DNA from: Synchiropus splendidus | Taxonomy: Eukaryota; Chordata; Actinopteri; Syngnathiformes; Callionymidae | Length of the DNA stretch: 64,000 nucleotides | Assembly: GCF_027744825.2 (NCBI RefSeq) | Contig: NC_071345.1 | Location: 5,426,001-5,490,000 of the forward strand | Direction of reading: 5' to 3' | Part shown: positions 25,490-37,700 of the stretch, one piece after another | Layout of the letters: each line of letters starts with the position of its first letter | Position numbering within the stretch: position 1 is the first letter of the stretch | Program-made: the position numbers and the translations under genes | The notes under the pieces: generated by a model | Told to the model about the DNA's origin: nothing | The model's input: the letters and a program-made list of their open reading frames with translations, nothing else | Database searches by the model: none

Positions 25490-26132
25490 ATGTAGATCAG
25501 GGGTTCTTAAGCTTTATGATCTTGGGGCCCAACTTTTCCAGAACTGATAGATCCGGGTCCCATTCAAGGAATAGAACTGATTGAAACAAACCTTGAGAAA
25601 TGACATGAAACCATGTGATCAGCGCAAAGATATTTGTCATTGAAAAGTCCAACCAGCAGCAGAACCAGGTGCAAGTCATGTTCATTAAATTTAATAAAGA
25701 ATAAAAGAACACCTGATGCAAACTGTTGAGAAAATTGGTAAAAATGTATGTCATGAATCAAATTCTCAATGAAATAAATAGAATATTTTCTTTTTCATAA
25801 ACAAACTCTAAAGAAGATAAGTAAAGTATGAATGAAAATATCGCCTTAAATTCATTAAAAAAAAAACTGCTCCATCAGGTGGTTTCATGTCGAGATTTTA
25901 CTGTAGGGGGCGCCATCACTTTCTTTATCATTTTTTTTTCTTTTCAAGAACTTCGTAGCTATCACAAATTTGCAACTGTCAAGTCAATGCAGTGTCACAG
26001 TGACAGTGCATTAAAACTCAGAGTCTCGCAGACCAGAAGAGTGACACAAAAAAACTTTAAGCAGCCCTCTAGGTGGCGCTTGCGGCCCAACCATGGGCCC
26101 CGGCCCTATGGTTCAGAATCACCGATGTAGAT
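25490..26132 (+). mobile_element. Non-autonomous hAT element with perfect 8-bp target duplication
   Basis: The element spans 25498-26124. The 8-bp repeat atgtagat occurs immediately on both sides (25490-25497 and 26125-26132). The left end is caggggttcttaagctt; the right end reads, on the other strand, cggtgattctgaacc, so the termini are imperfect inverted repeats of the hAT CAG-type. Left and right margins share gggcccaac and gcccaaccatgggccc motifs. At 627 bp with no transposase it must have been mobilised in trans. Confidence 0.85.
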
Positions 26133-26842
26133 CACCAATCGTATCTTTGTTTCCTGCCAGACAGCTGGTTTAGCGTGGTTCAACATTGCCGTCTACAGTA
26201 AAAATAGATGCTTAGAAATGGGATTTATAGAATATGGCGTCCCCAGTATGATCTAAAACATGATGGTGGTTATTCACGTAGCATGGTGGATTGGTGCCGT
26301 GACTGGATTCTGGTCACTACGATAAAACGGAACAATTAAAAGCTTATTGAAATGTCCGTCAATGTGTCATTTAAAAACCTCCTGCTTTGTCACGGCCGAC
26401 AAAGCAGATCCCCATCACAGGAAAATTCTCATCTGGAGGCGGGCGACGCGCAGCATCTTTGTCTCCCAGTAACCTTCAACCATAATCATTCACTCAGAAT
26501 AAACCCCCCAAACAAATGACCTCCGTCTCCACGCGGACTCACACACACACACACGACTGAGCACACACTTCGGGACTGATCAGCGCTTGATTATCTCCCC
26601 TCCAGGTTCTGCACTCTAAGCAGAATCAAAACGGACGACTTCATTAACATCTCATCTGCATGACGGCTCAGCCGGAACAAGGACATTCGATTGCTACTGC
26701 TACATGGCTTAGTTTGACTCCTGCTTCTGTGGGTTTGAGTGGGTTTTTAGGCCCCAACACCGAGTCATGACATGGTTCTGTTAGAGTATTGATTCAGAAA
26801 AAATATGATCAACGTTACGACGCTGTTCAGTATCTATAGTAG
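26133..26842. other. Intronic sequence, no gene recognised
   Basis: Unique-looking DNA with a (CA)n run at 26541-26554. Nothing else recognised. Confidence 0.45.
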
Positions 26843-26850
26843 CATAGTAC

Positions 26851-27632
26851 TGGTGATGGGTAGATGAGGTTTCATGACACAGTGTTGTAAGGGTGATGAG
26901 GTTTCATGAAACAGTGTCCTGATTTTCAGAGGCTAAAATAGATCTTGTTCATACATAAGCCACGGGTTCAGTGGTGCTGTCTGCGCTATGGACAGTTCAG
27001 TGGTGCACCGGCATAAAAACGCTTTTCAAAACTAGTTTGAACACAGGGTACGAAGAGTGAGGAAATAGTGGAAATAAGCGGCGTAATACGGAGCATCTTG
27101 ATTTATCCATGCTGCTCTCACAATACACCAGCCGGGATCAAGTCCACGGCCAAAACTCGACTCGCCTTTGTTCACGTTGGACTTTTAAGCCGAAAGCACT
27201 TTGTCTGGAGACAGCGTCTGATATCTTTTATTAACATTAAAGCCCTCAAAATGCGCCGTTTTTGCCCACATGCCCAAAGTTCTGACACCACTGCCGGACT
27301 CAGCTGCTGCTTCTCGACTCCAGACCTCCAGGACATCGAGTCTGTTGACGGAACTGTGGACACGTGGGCGAAAACAGTGCATTTTGAGTGCTTTAAGGAT
27401 GAATAAAAAGCCTCTGATTTCATCGATTTCATCGCCTGTGATTTCATCTGACTTCAGCCTGTAAAAATCCATATATTAGCCGCGCTGTTAAGCAGAAGGA
27501 CTCAAATTACGAGAAAAAGGTAGCAGCTTATAGTCCAGAAATTAGAGCACCATCTAGTGGCCTCAGTAAATTAGGCCACTGTTTCATCAAGTCTGCAATA
27601 CTGTTTCATGATACCTCATAGACCCATCACTA
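26851..27632 (+). mobile_element. MITE family A copy 5 split by a family B element
   Basis: The left part (26851 to about 26933) begins tggtgatgggtagatgaggt. The right part (about 27545-27632) resumes at agcaccatctagtggcc and ends gacccatcacta. Between them lies a family B copy lacking its usual left terminus and ending cttatagtccagaaatta. The middle of family A (roughly 90 bp) is missing. Flanking 8-mers catagtac and catactgc match at six positions. Confidence 0.75.
26934..27544 (+). mobile_element. Family B element, copy 2, inside a family A MITE
   Basis: Shares aaaatagatcttgttcat, cagtggtgctgtctgcgc and the GC-rich block with ctcagctgctgcttctcgac with copy 1. Its 3' terminus is intact; the 5' terminal inverted repeat is absent. 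Overlapping open frames on both strands (27070-27470) are a property of the repeat, not a gene. Confidence 0.75.
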
Positions 27633-28169
27633 CATACTGCCATTGAATCCAAGCAGAACTTTGTGTTGGTTTTCACCCCGGCAACATATGTGAAGAGTAA
27701 AGCCCTGAATGCAGCACTGCATGCAGTGATGACCAGAACTAACTTGGGAAAATGCAAAAACATCCTGTCAAGACGCATCTGTGCCAAGCAAGGTGAGCCC
27801 CACAGATAAGAGTGGACATCATCGCTTTGGCGGCTGTTATGTCACAGAGAGCAACGACGCAGGAACAGGACAGAAGGAGGGGACAAATTCAATACCGTCC
27901 AAGAGAACGTGTTGCTGTGAATTCTTTCAAAATGATCAGGCAGGACAGTGGTCTTGCTAAGTCTGATGGATTGCTCCCTGGACGTTAATCAGCCGCGGAC
28001 GTTCATTATGAAGAAAAATGAGATGGATATTACTGATGATGGGATGGAGCTGATTTTTCTTTAATATGACATTTAGAAATACTTAATAAATGGGCTAACG
28101 TTTCTTCCTTGTATGTGCTTAGATGTTGTAGGATGTTAAACTCACAAATGGTGTCGTGGGAACGATACG

Positions 28170-28400
28170 TGTTGAACAACTAGAAAGGCATTCAGAGAGT
28201 GCAGACCTCCGCCAAGCAGCTTTGGTCCAACTCCACCACAAGCTCCCAATAGAAAAGCATCCTGGATCCAGACGGTGATCTGGATCTGTTGCTCGCAAAA
28301 CTCAAACATTGGTTCCTTGCCCCATCAAATATTTGCAGAAAATCCATCCAAATCTGTTCATACATTTTCAAGTTAATCTGAACATAGACAAACCATTACC
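28170..28400 (-). repeat. Interspersed repeat fragment (fish retroelement-like)
   Basis: Contains agagtgcagacctccgcc near the left and aaatccatccaaatctgttc followed by acattttcaagttaatctg. This combination is familiar from a very abundant fish interspersed repeat, read here in reverse. Recognised from memory, without a family name I can defend. Confidence 0.45.
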
Positions 28401-31400
28401 ATCCTTAGAGGCGGTAAATATAAAATTGCATTAAAAAATAGATATATTTTAGATGTTTATATTATGTGTCCACATGTAAATACTATACATGGACTGAAAC
28501 ATGAATTTGATGGCAGAACATCTCAGAGGATGCAATAGGGAACTGGGGAAAAGAATAATATAAACAGATAAATACAATTGGAGACATGCGAAATTTATTT
28601 TTTTGAGACTGGACCTTTATTTGTTTATTTATTTTTATTTTGTTCCTTAATGTGAGGACCCGACAAAAGCTTGGCGTTGGATAGGATGTGGAAATGTCAG
28701 GATATATGAGCTGCATTTTTGGACAATGGATCAAGGCTTTTGGTGAGTTTGGTGAGCTGAGGTTCAGCTGAAGAACATTGTGTTCCATCCCAATGGCGAC
28801 ATCATCAAGGCATGCTTGAAAATAGAATGGGACCTAAAGTAGAACCTTGAGGGACGCCGCTAAATGATGAAAAGCTCCCTGCTGACAGTATTAAACATAT
28901 CAATTCTGGTCAAATTTTGGGGTCAAGGTTGCCAAAGTGGGCTCCACACAACTGCAAAATACAATAAAGCATCTTCCCTTTTATACTTTCAGTGTAACAA
29001 ATTGATACATTCATGAGGAATGTCAGAAATAAACACAGAAAAATACTATGTTGCTCAACAAATATACACTTTATATATAGACAGAGTAAACTTCGTCACT
29101 AGATCCAGCTGTGTTTAAATAATCAGATGTGATTATACAAACAAATATTCGGCGGCACACACACGACACGCTCACTCAAGTCTGAAGGTTCCACTTGAAT
29201 TTTAACAGCCATGTTTTGCCAGAGATATTCGTCTCCCTGTCACTGCATAATGCTGAACACTTTCCCATTATACCCTGAGCTTGTGTTCCACATCGCAGCA
29301 GACCCTCACCACCGCACCCCCCTCCAAAAAAACAAAAAAAAAAAACACCACGGGGAGAGAACACAACTGTGACACGAGGGATAAATCAAATAGAAAAAGA
29401 ATATGTGAGGGAAAAGAGAGAAAGTGCCCATGTTCTTGTAGAGGTCGTGGCGATTCTTGCTATCCTGCTGCCATGTTTGTTTACTTTCTCCCTGGTGTGA
29501 ACATCCATGCATGGCTGCAGCCATCACATCCACACATGTCACCACTCGTGCAAGCGCGCGCTCCAACATATTCCTAAGCCTCCCTGCACTCATACTTGGA
29601 CTCTAACAATACAGGCCTCGGAGCCACATCTTAACCCAGTTCTGCGCATAAATCCTCATACTCATAAGGTCCCAGGCGCATCACCGACAATACTTTGCTA
29701 TCTTTCTGCTGAATGCCTGCACTTCAAGGGAAGGGTGGCTCTTTTCATATGGCAAGTCAATGTACAGGACCTTTTTCTTAATATTATTTTTAATGCAGAG
29801 CCACGAGGAACTTATTTAAATAGCCCCAACTTGGTTTTGAGAATTCCTCATTATTCTTCTCGGGCCAGCTTCATGATATAAAGAGCCACTTAATACTCGG
29901 TCCAGGTTCAATCCGTGTTTCTAGTAATGAGCAGCAATGCTCGTAGAACATCAATATATCTGTTATTTATTCACAGTCTCCTGCTCACTCGCTCCTTCCT
30001 CCCCACTCTTGCGTAACCACTGACGCACTCATGATCCGTGAAAAAGCAGAAATCAGTTTTGCTCGGTTGATCCCAGAGGTCAGCAGCGGAGAGAGACGGA
30101 GCAGAGCCGAGCGGAGATAACACAAGGCCAGCAGAGAACAAAATAGAAAGAGCGCAGGACAATCGAGCAATCGGCGGTTTGGTGCGAGAGTCCGTCCAAA
30201 CGGCAGGGGAACGGAGAGCCAGACACAAAAACACACTGCGGGGAAACAAGAGAGGACCATAAAATGGCTTGTGGACTGGGAGTTGGAAGGGACAGGCCAT
30301 CCACATAAGCACTCCTCGTGCGCTCGTGAACAAGCTCCATATTGTTTAGTGACTTCTCAATCCAGTTGAATTCTGTGGCTGCAAAATAGCACCTTGTCAG
30401 AGAGTAAACCTGTGGCATTGACTATGGAGTCTTAAAACTATTATTGTTATTATTATTACGATTATTATTATTTTTTTTTTTTATATCGTTTTATTTATTT
30501 ATTATTTTATTGTTTATTTTTAGTAGTTGAATTTTCATTCATAGTTTCATTTAGGTGTACACTATTTAAATTTTTTTTAAAATAAATAAATAAAACAATA
30601 GTAATATAAAGTGTTATCCTTAGTTTGGAACACACTCCATTTAAAAATATTTAATGGAAAACTATTTATTAAAAAAAAATTAATATTTATTATTATTTAT
30701 TCACTTAATCGTTTATTTTAGCAACTGATTATTATTTTTATTTTTTTTTGGGCACCACAATACTACCCTTTTATATTGGATTTAAAAAAAACAATATTTT
30801 AAAACAAATTGAATTAAAAATATCCTTAGTAACTATTTTGAAATTGTGAATATTATTTATTGAAATAATTATTATTATTTAAAATATAGACACGTACTGT
30901 AAATAGAGTGGGAAAAATGGAATAGGGTGAAAAATGTCATGAGACACTTTCCAAATAACACGGTTCCTACATGAAACCATGCGATTAAATGGAAGATGAT
31001 AACACCTTGACTGCTGCTGTTCCAAAATGCTCCAAATATGGCTCAGCTATTTTGACAATTGACTTTTAGATGTGACATACTGGCACTGGGGGTTGTTTTT
31101 CTGGGGTCCTCAATGGGTCAGAAATATGGATCAGAGCCTCATCATTCACAGATGCAAAGGCAAATATGGTTCACAACTTGAGGGCACATTTTTATCTGGA
31201 GCAGAATTGCCTGTGAACTCCACCAAGAAGCTCAATCACAAAAGGTACGTTTCTGGCTGGTGGAGATTGGACGGGTCATGCACGGCTGCTTTCTCCACCC
31301 AGGCCAATCTGGAATGTATCAGAAACAATAAGCAGCAAATGAAAGGCAATGGACCCGGGGGCAGTATGTATTTACCGCTGTGCTTCTCTCTCTCTCGCGC

Positions 31401-33110
31401 GCGCGCCCCAAATCTGTTTGACCAGTGCCCTGAAGTTGAGCAAGTTTTGGCATCCATCTTAGGGTGCGCTCGCAGACGAAGACAAACTCAATTAGAGGGC
31501 GCATAATAACCAGGAGATAAGTGACAGTGAGTGAAGATTGAAGACGACAGCTGGAGCCTTTAATGACAAATGCTCTTTGGCACAGCACCACAACGTAACC
31601 AGAGAAAGAAATGAGGCTCGATTCAGACAGGACTGCCACAGCTGTGTAGAATGAAACTAAAACTTATATATCTTTAACTTATCTTTAACAATTCTAGAAT
31701 GTTACTCCAACTGACAGAAAATATTTGGACGAAAAGGTGGATATTTTATTGGCAAGGAATAAAGCAAATTTAATAAATAAATTTGAAGCATCTTTAATTT
31801 TTTTTGTGGCATAAACATGGACGAATTATCAACAAAGACAGTTTCAGAATCACAAAAAACAAACAAAAAAAACCCAGACAAAACTTAATGAGGACCTTTA
31901 GAAAGACAAGGCCTTGGGCAGCTGCCTTCCTTTGGAGTATTTTGGAAGAGACTAAATTGAACCTCCTGTGTTTTGTCTCCAAAACTGACTGAAAAATCCT
32001 AATTAACGCGTCTTTTGATGTGTGTATTTTTTAATAAGTAGTCTGTCCTTTGGTCGAGCATCATTTCGAAGTGAAAAAAATGCAACCATGATGCTCCAAA
32101 CTCACTAATTTACTGTGTTCAGTGCTGACTTTTCACGTTTCTCTAAACATTTCCAGTTAAAACTATGGCCTATATTTTCGTCTCATTTCCCTTCATGTAC
32201 TCAATGGTTCATGTTAGAAAGCCATCAGTTTAATGTGTCTCTTCTAAGTCACTTTTTAAAGCACCTGCCATGAAAGACATGGATGTTCATCATGTTCACC
32301 ACCCAGTTTTGAAACTCCTTCATGGTTCTTTCCTGCTATTTCACTTGGCGGCTTTGCGTTTCATTTTCATCTTTTTCGTTTATCCCGCACCACTAGATTC
32401 TATTTCCTTTTACATTTGACTTGAGGCCAGTCCTGTGTTTTTGCGTGAAAACTGAACTGAACAAGCAGGATTATTTGATCATGAATAATTGAACTAGGCT
32501 AAATAAGTGGTGTCAGTTTACCGCTACGGTCCTGCCACTCACTCCACTCGCAGTATTAAACAACAAAGCATCGCAAGGGCTGCATACAAGTTCCAGAGGT
32601 TATTTTATTTCTGCCCCCTTGTTCACAGCTACGTATCAAACTTCCTTCCAAATCGATTTCTTGTCACCCCTGGCACACGTACCTGAGCGTATCGTTTTCC
32701 GCCGAGCTAATATGTCGCTGAATTCCAGCCAGTCAAAATGTTGATATCGATAGCTGGTTTAATAGTTCTTTGGTGTCACGAGTGTCCCGCGCTCACCCCA
32801 CGGATCTTTAGTGGTGACACACCAAGCACTCACTTGCAGGATTAAAATATCGCCCCCGGAGAAATCCCCAATTTAGTCGCCATGGGGAGTCTTGGTTGTT
32901 GTCGTGTTTTGTTATGCAATCTTGTACTTTAAGGTGCCAATTTCAAGCAGGGTAAAGTGCATCTTCAGTTATAGACGGAGGAAAATTGTCGCTGAAATCA
33001 AACTGGTTGAAGGCAAAGAAGAGACTTGCTCTAACTCCGAATAGATGTATATAACACAGTGTTGTGAACAAGTGCCCCTGTCCAGATCTTGTTTTTTTTG
33101 CATGTTTGTC
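28401..33110. other. Intronic sequence, no gene recognised
   Basis: Includes poly-A at 29327-29345, a CGCGCGCG run at 31398-31406, and a strongly AT-rich block with (ATT)n at 30435-30900. Open frames at 30.0-30.4 and 31.07-31.5 kb resemble no family. No gene seen. Confidence 0.4.
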
Positions 33111-33112
33111 AC

Positions 33113-33143
33113 GACTAAATGTTTCACCCTGAAACATTTAGTC
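33113..33143. repeat. Perfect 14-bp hairpin
   Basis: gactaaatgtttca (33113-33126), loop ccc, then the exact reverse complement tgaaacatttagtc (33130-33143). It lies just beyond the C-terminal end of the Tc1-like transposase remnant. Confidence 0.9.
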
Positions 33144-33189
33144 AAAGATTTAAACACAAAATGAGACTTTAAAATGAAGAGATTGTCCC

Positions 33190-34330
33190 GTGAACCTTGC
33201 AACTGGTTGGGCCACCCTTCGCAGCAACAACCGCAGTCAAGCGTTAGTGATAACTTGCAACGCTTCTGTTACAGTCGAGGAACTTTGGCACTCATCTTTC
33301 GAATTGTTCCGCCACATTCGAGGGTTTTCGAGCATGAGCCGCCTTTTTTAAGGTCATGCCATGGTATCTGAAGAGGATTCAGGTCAGGGCATTGTTTTTT
33401 CAGCCCTTCAGAGCTGGGCTTTGCGGGTGTGTTTGGGATCATTGTCCTGCTGCAGAACCCGAGCTTTCTGGAGGTCAGGAACAGATGGCCAGACTTTCCC
33501 TTCAGGATTTTTTTTTTTAGGTAGACAGCAGAATTCATGGTCCCATTTATCACGATGAGTCCTCCAGTTCCTGAGCAGCAGAGCTGCACCATGGGACACA
33601 CATTCTCAGTCTCACCCACATATTCTCAGTCCTTAAGCGTCATATTGCGACTACTTTCACATGGACCTGTGCGTCCGACGTTGACACATGGTTCTTTCAA
33701 TTCAGTCAATCATTCCTCTCCTTTGTGATGTGCCAGAGGAGGGGTTGGGATTTTCCAATGGCATATATATATATCATAGATATGGGTCGAGGCTTGACTG
33801 ATGGAGTCCCCAGGTGCTCCAAGTGATGGTGCAAGACACCTCATGGCTTTTAAGGGACATGCCACCCTCGTATCAACATGTAGTGAAGATGGCTGACTTG
33901 GGTCGAGGCTTGACTGATGGAGTCCCCAGGTGCTCCAAGTGATGGTGCAAGACACCCCATGGGTTTTAAGGGACATTCCACCCTCGTATCAACATGTAGT
34001 GAAGATGGCTGACTTGGGTCGAGGCTTGACTGATGGAGTCCCCAGGTGCTCCAAGTGATGGTGCAAGACACCCCATGGCTTTTAAGGGACATGCCACCCT
34101 CGTATCAACATGTAGTGAAGATGGCTGACTTGGTCATTTTGAGCGCCCAGTCGTACCTGAGAAGGTTCATCACCGTTCCATGTTTTTGGTATCCGAGTCC
34201 CATGGCTTTAGAAATGTCAATTTCCCGACTGATGCATCTCAATTGCTCTGCCTTTGTTTCAGAAAGTCTTTGGATCTCAGCATGCTGCCGAGCTTCTGAA
34301 GGTGAATTTCACTGTGTCAGATGTGTGTCA
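33190..34330 (-). pseudogene. Tc1-like transposase remnant
   Basis: Read on the minus strand. The N-terminal region (34330 to about 34134) starts MLRSK and keeps nucleotide resemblance to Tc1 helix-turn-helix coding sequence despite frameshifts and a stop. The C-terminal catalytic part (about 33620-33190) has GTGGLIVINGTMNSAVY, VLQQDNDPKHT (second catalytic Asp, at about 33428-33455) and PDLNPLQIPWHDLKK (about 33345-33389), where the usual PDLNPIE glutamate reads Q. Between the two parts lie a 116-bp x3 tandem array and about 160 bp I cannot align. Tc1 transposases are about 340 residues; this one is broken by stops, frame changes and the array. It is the cut-and-paste enzyme of a dead transposon. 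Confidence 0.85.
33784..34133 (+). repeat. Tandem array, 116-bp unit, three copies
   Basis: The motif gggtcgaggcttgactgatg begins at 33784, 33900 and 34016, exactly 116 bp apart; the third copy ends near 34133. The copies differ at only a few positions (for example dacctcatgg versus ccccatggg in the middle), so the expansion is recent or homogenised. 116 is not a multiple of three, so the frames through it are accidental. Confidence 0.92.
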
Positions 34331-34493
34331 TCATGGCAGGTGCAGATTCAGACACTGAACTCAGGTGTGCTAACCACACACATGAGTCGTCTAAACATGG
34401 GAACATTTTTCACTGCGACAGTTTTAATTTTTGCTTTTCTCTTTATAATAAAAACCTTCTTTTACAAAATGTGTTATCTTTGAACAATACAAA

Positions 34494-34755
34494 TAACATC
34501 CGACTTGCAACCGGGATCGGTTCCGACCAACCGGTTGTAAGTCAGATTGGACGTAAGTCGAATACCATTCAAAATAGCTGACGCAACGTGAGTGAGTGAG
34601 ATGCTGGGAAACTGTGCTGCCGTAACTGTCGTACTTGATGCCGGGCTCGTACGTGCTGCAGTGCCAGACATTGAAGAAGAAAAAAAAAAGCATCTGCTGG
34701 CCGTGGTTGTAAGTACAGGTGGACGTAAGTCAAGGAGGTCGTACGTCGGATGTTA
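34494..34755. mobile_element. Small palindromic MITE with TA ends
   Basis: Left end taacatccgacttgcaacc (34494-34512) and right end ggtcgtacgtcggatgtta (34737-34755) are inverted repeats matching at 16 of 19 positions. The outermost TA on each side could be the target duplication. Internal gtaagtc/gacgtaagtcg motifs repeat near both ends. 262 bp, no coding capacity. Confidence 0.65.
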
Positions 34756-37700
34756 CTTGTACGTCGATTTAATGAACAACATGAAACATATAGCGGTGAC
34801 AAACACATGTAAAAATTAGACGTCAGGGTGGAGCGATATACTTGTCCACTCATCTGTGTATATAGAGTATGTATGTATACAGTAATATAATTACTATCTC
34901 CCACAACAGCCACTGATCTTATTGTGCACATAAATTACACAAACTATCCCCAGTCTCCCAGGGAAGTTGTCATTAGCACAGTAGCAAAGCGGAGAGGAGT
35001 CAAAGTGTGAGGTTAAATGATACAAACATTAGAGTTATACATATTTAATAAACTGAACAACTGAGCACTTGACTTATAAAAGTACATAGCAACGCTCTGG
35101 TGTGCTGTTAAATCCTCGTGCGAGGGCCATTTGCCAAACTTGATCATATGACACGCGAGAGTTTTATTTATACCTGTTGTTCACTCTAAAATATTTGACT
35201 TAAAATGTACATTTTACAACAGAAGTTCAGTATGGATGAGACCCTAACTTCAGATGGATATTTGACTTCAGGGTGAAAACACTTTCATACTTCGATATGC
35301 TTTTCACATCCGGCATGAATTCCATTTAGACAGACATCTGTATGGGATTCTTGATATCAGCAGTGAAAAAAAGCACATGCTCAGATATGACTACAAAAAT
35401 ATGCATTGAAAGGACCCTGAGTGTCAGAAGGGAAACTGCTACCCAACTACCACCTTTTAAACATCAATGGAGCTCGTCTCTCCTCAACATTGCTAGCTGC
35501 TAAACTGCACTCAGAAATTACCATATCTGACTCATTACTTCTTAGTCACATGAGTCTTATTCAGAGAGCAGTCACTGTAGGAATAAAAAAGATGTACAAA
35601 TGTAAGGAAGTCAAACAAGGTCAGCGTTAGAGCTTCAGCTGCAGCGTCTACGTCCACCATATTCACAAGAGGAGACAGAAAAAAGGGAATAATAAAGAGG
35701 TGGTGAGAAGGAGGCACAAAATACTGAGCCAGACAGAGATTAATAGTGTGGGACAAAAGCAGCGCGAGATGGAGTCGGAGTCAGAGAATGTGTGACGGGC
35801 ACGGAGAGGATAAATATACAGAGAGGCAGACAGAGACAGTCAGGAGGAGAGACAAAGGCGAGAAGAGAATCTTGCGTGAACTTTGGAGCAAGACTTTGAA
35901 GGGATAATTTGGTGGAGTGACTCCAGAAGAAGGGAATCTGTTCCCAGTCATTGTATAGGGGATTTGACTCGGGGTGAACGCGTCCTTCCCTGACAAATTT
36001 GTCCAGAGCAGCGCAAGAACAAACCCAGGACTTGATTATTCATCTTTAAAACATCAATGAGGACCTCAAAGAAGTTTTTCACATGAGTCCGCAACTCGAT
36101 AAAAATAGAATCAATAGGTGAAAAGTCCATCCTGAACTCAGCAAAGTAAACTCCCCATTACAAAACAGCAATGCACCGATGCTGAGCTCCAAAAACAAAG
36201 TCCATGACTAAAAAAAAAAGAAAAACGCAGTTTGCAAAGAGAAAGTTGGACTGAAAGCCTCTGGGATTGAAACTGATACAGAGAACTGGAAAAAAAAATA
36301 AAAGAACTGGAAGAAAATGCAAGAAACATTCCACCAAACAAATGTTTCATCATCGAACAGAAAAGATGGAATGAGTTTTCATTTCAGCACTCGTAATGCG
36401 TCACCACCATTTGACCATTCTGAAAATAAACCATGTTTAAAACTAAAGTCGCTGGAGTCTCAGGAACTGTTGAAAAATACACCCTTCATTCGGTCACGGC
36501 GCCAAAGACGCTGAGGCTCCTATCATGAATAGTGATGTCATGAAGATGTTCATCTGCTAAACACTACAATTCTTTGAACTAGTTCGCATTTTAAGTGTCA
36601 GGGACCTGATCGGGACTGGATCACAGCTGCGGCAAGTATGAATACACACCTGGATTTCCGTGCATAATGGATTATAGACACTGTGTTTTGGGGCAGAAAT
36701 CTGGGCCAGCTGGATTTTGCAATTAGAGAGGGATTGAGGATTAAAATAAAACCCATCGGTATGAAGAAGAAAAAAAAAAAAAAAACTTAGAAAGAGATGG
36801 GTTTTATATTGAAGGGACATTAAATTTGTCTGTGACCTCAGACTGTACAATAAATGTCAGGACGTGTATAAATGGGAAAAAGGAAGAGCTGACTTGCACA
36901 AGTTGTTGTCATTTTAAACAGAAAATGAGAAAGGAATGAAAAAAATGTGTTGTGTTTCATGTGATTCCGTTTCAAAGCGAAGAGTCGAAAGCAGCCTTGT
37001 AATTTTGCCGTTACATTCTTGTAGCAAACTGCTCTATTGGCCTTGCCACATACGATAACAGTCATGGGGTGACTTCTACTCTGACAGAGAGGGAACACAG
37101 TCTTGCTGCGCTGATTTAAAAACATCAAAAAAATCAATAAAATAAAATAAAATAATAATGGAAAAATGGAAAACAAAAGCATCTAAATAAACTTTATTTA
37201 AACATTAAAAATGCAAGGAGGCATTCAGTTTCTTTTTGGGCCACATTGCAAACTGTGAGGGCGAAAAAAAAAAAAAATGTAATGGGAAAATATAAAAATA
37301 CACTTTATTATACAATACAACAAATAAATTATATTTATATTGTATAATTATTTTTATATTTTAAAAAGTCATATATATATATTTGCCTAATTTATTATAC
37401 TATATAACAAATAAATTATATTGTATAATTATTTATTTATTAGGAAAAAAAAAATCACTTCATGAAGGTCACCAAACACACAGCTTCACATAGCCGCACC
37501 TTACCCTGGTTTTCAAAACCAATACAGCCAACCAATCAAAAACCAGCTCTGCAGCCGGAGCTGAGAAAGATGACATCATCGTGCTACACAAACTCAACAC
37601 AGCGTCCCAACCATGACTGTCTAATGTCGCCCCAACACTGCAGTGGTCTGGCCAGCGTCGGCGCACACGCATGACCAGCCAGCGCACAGCCGAACTCACT

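Noticed and set aside
27068..27472. Overlapping open frames of 91-112 codons on both strands
   Set aside because: They fall within family B repeat copy 2, and related frames appear in copy 4 at 63.3-63.7 kb. A property of the repeat, not a gene.
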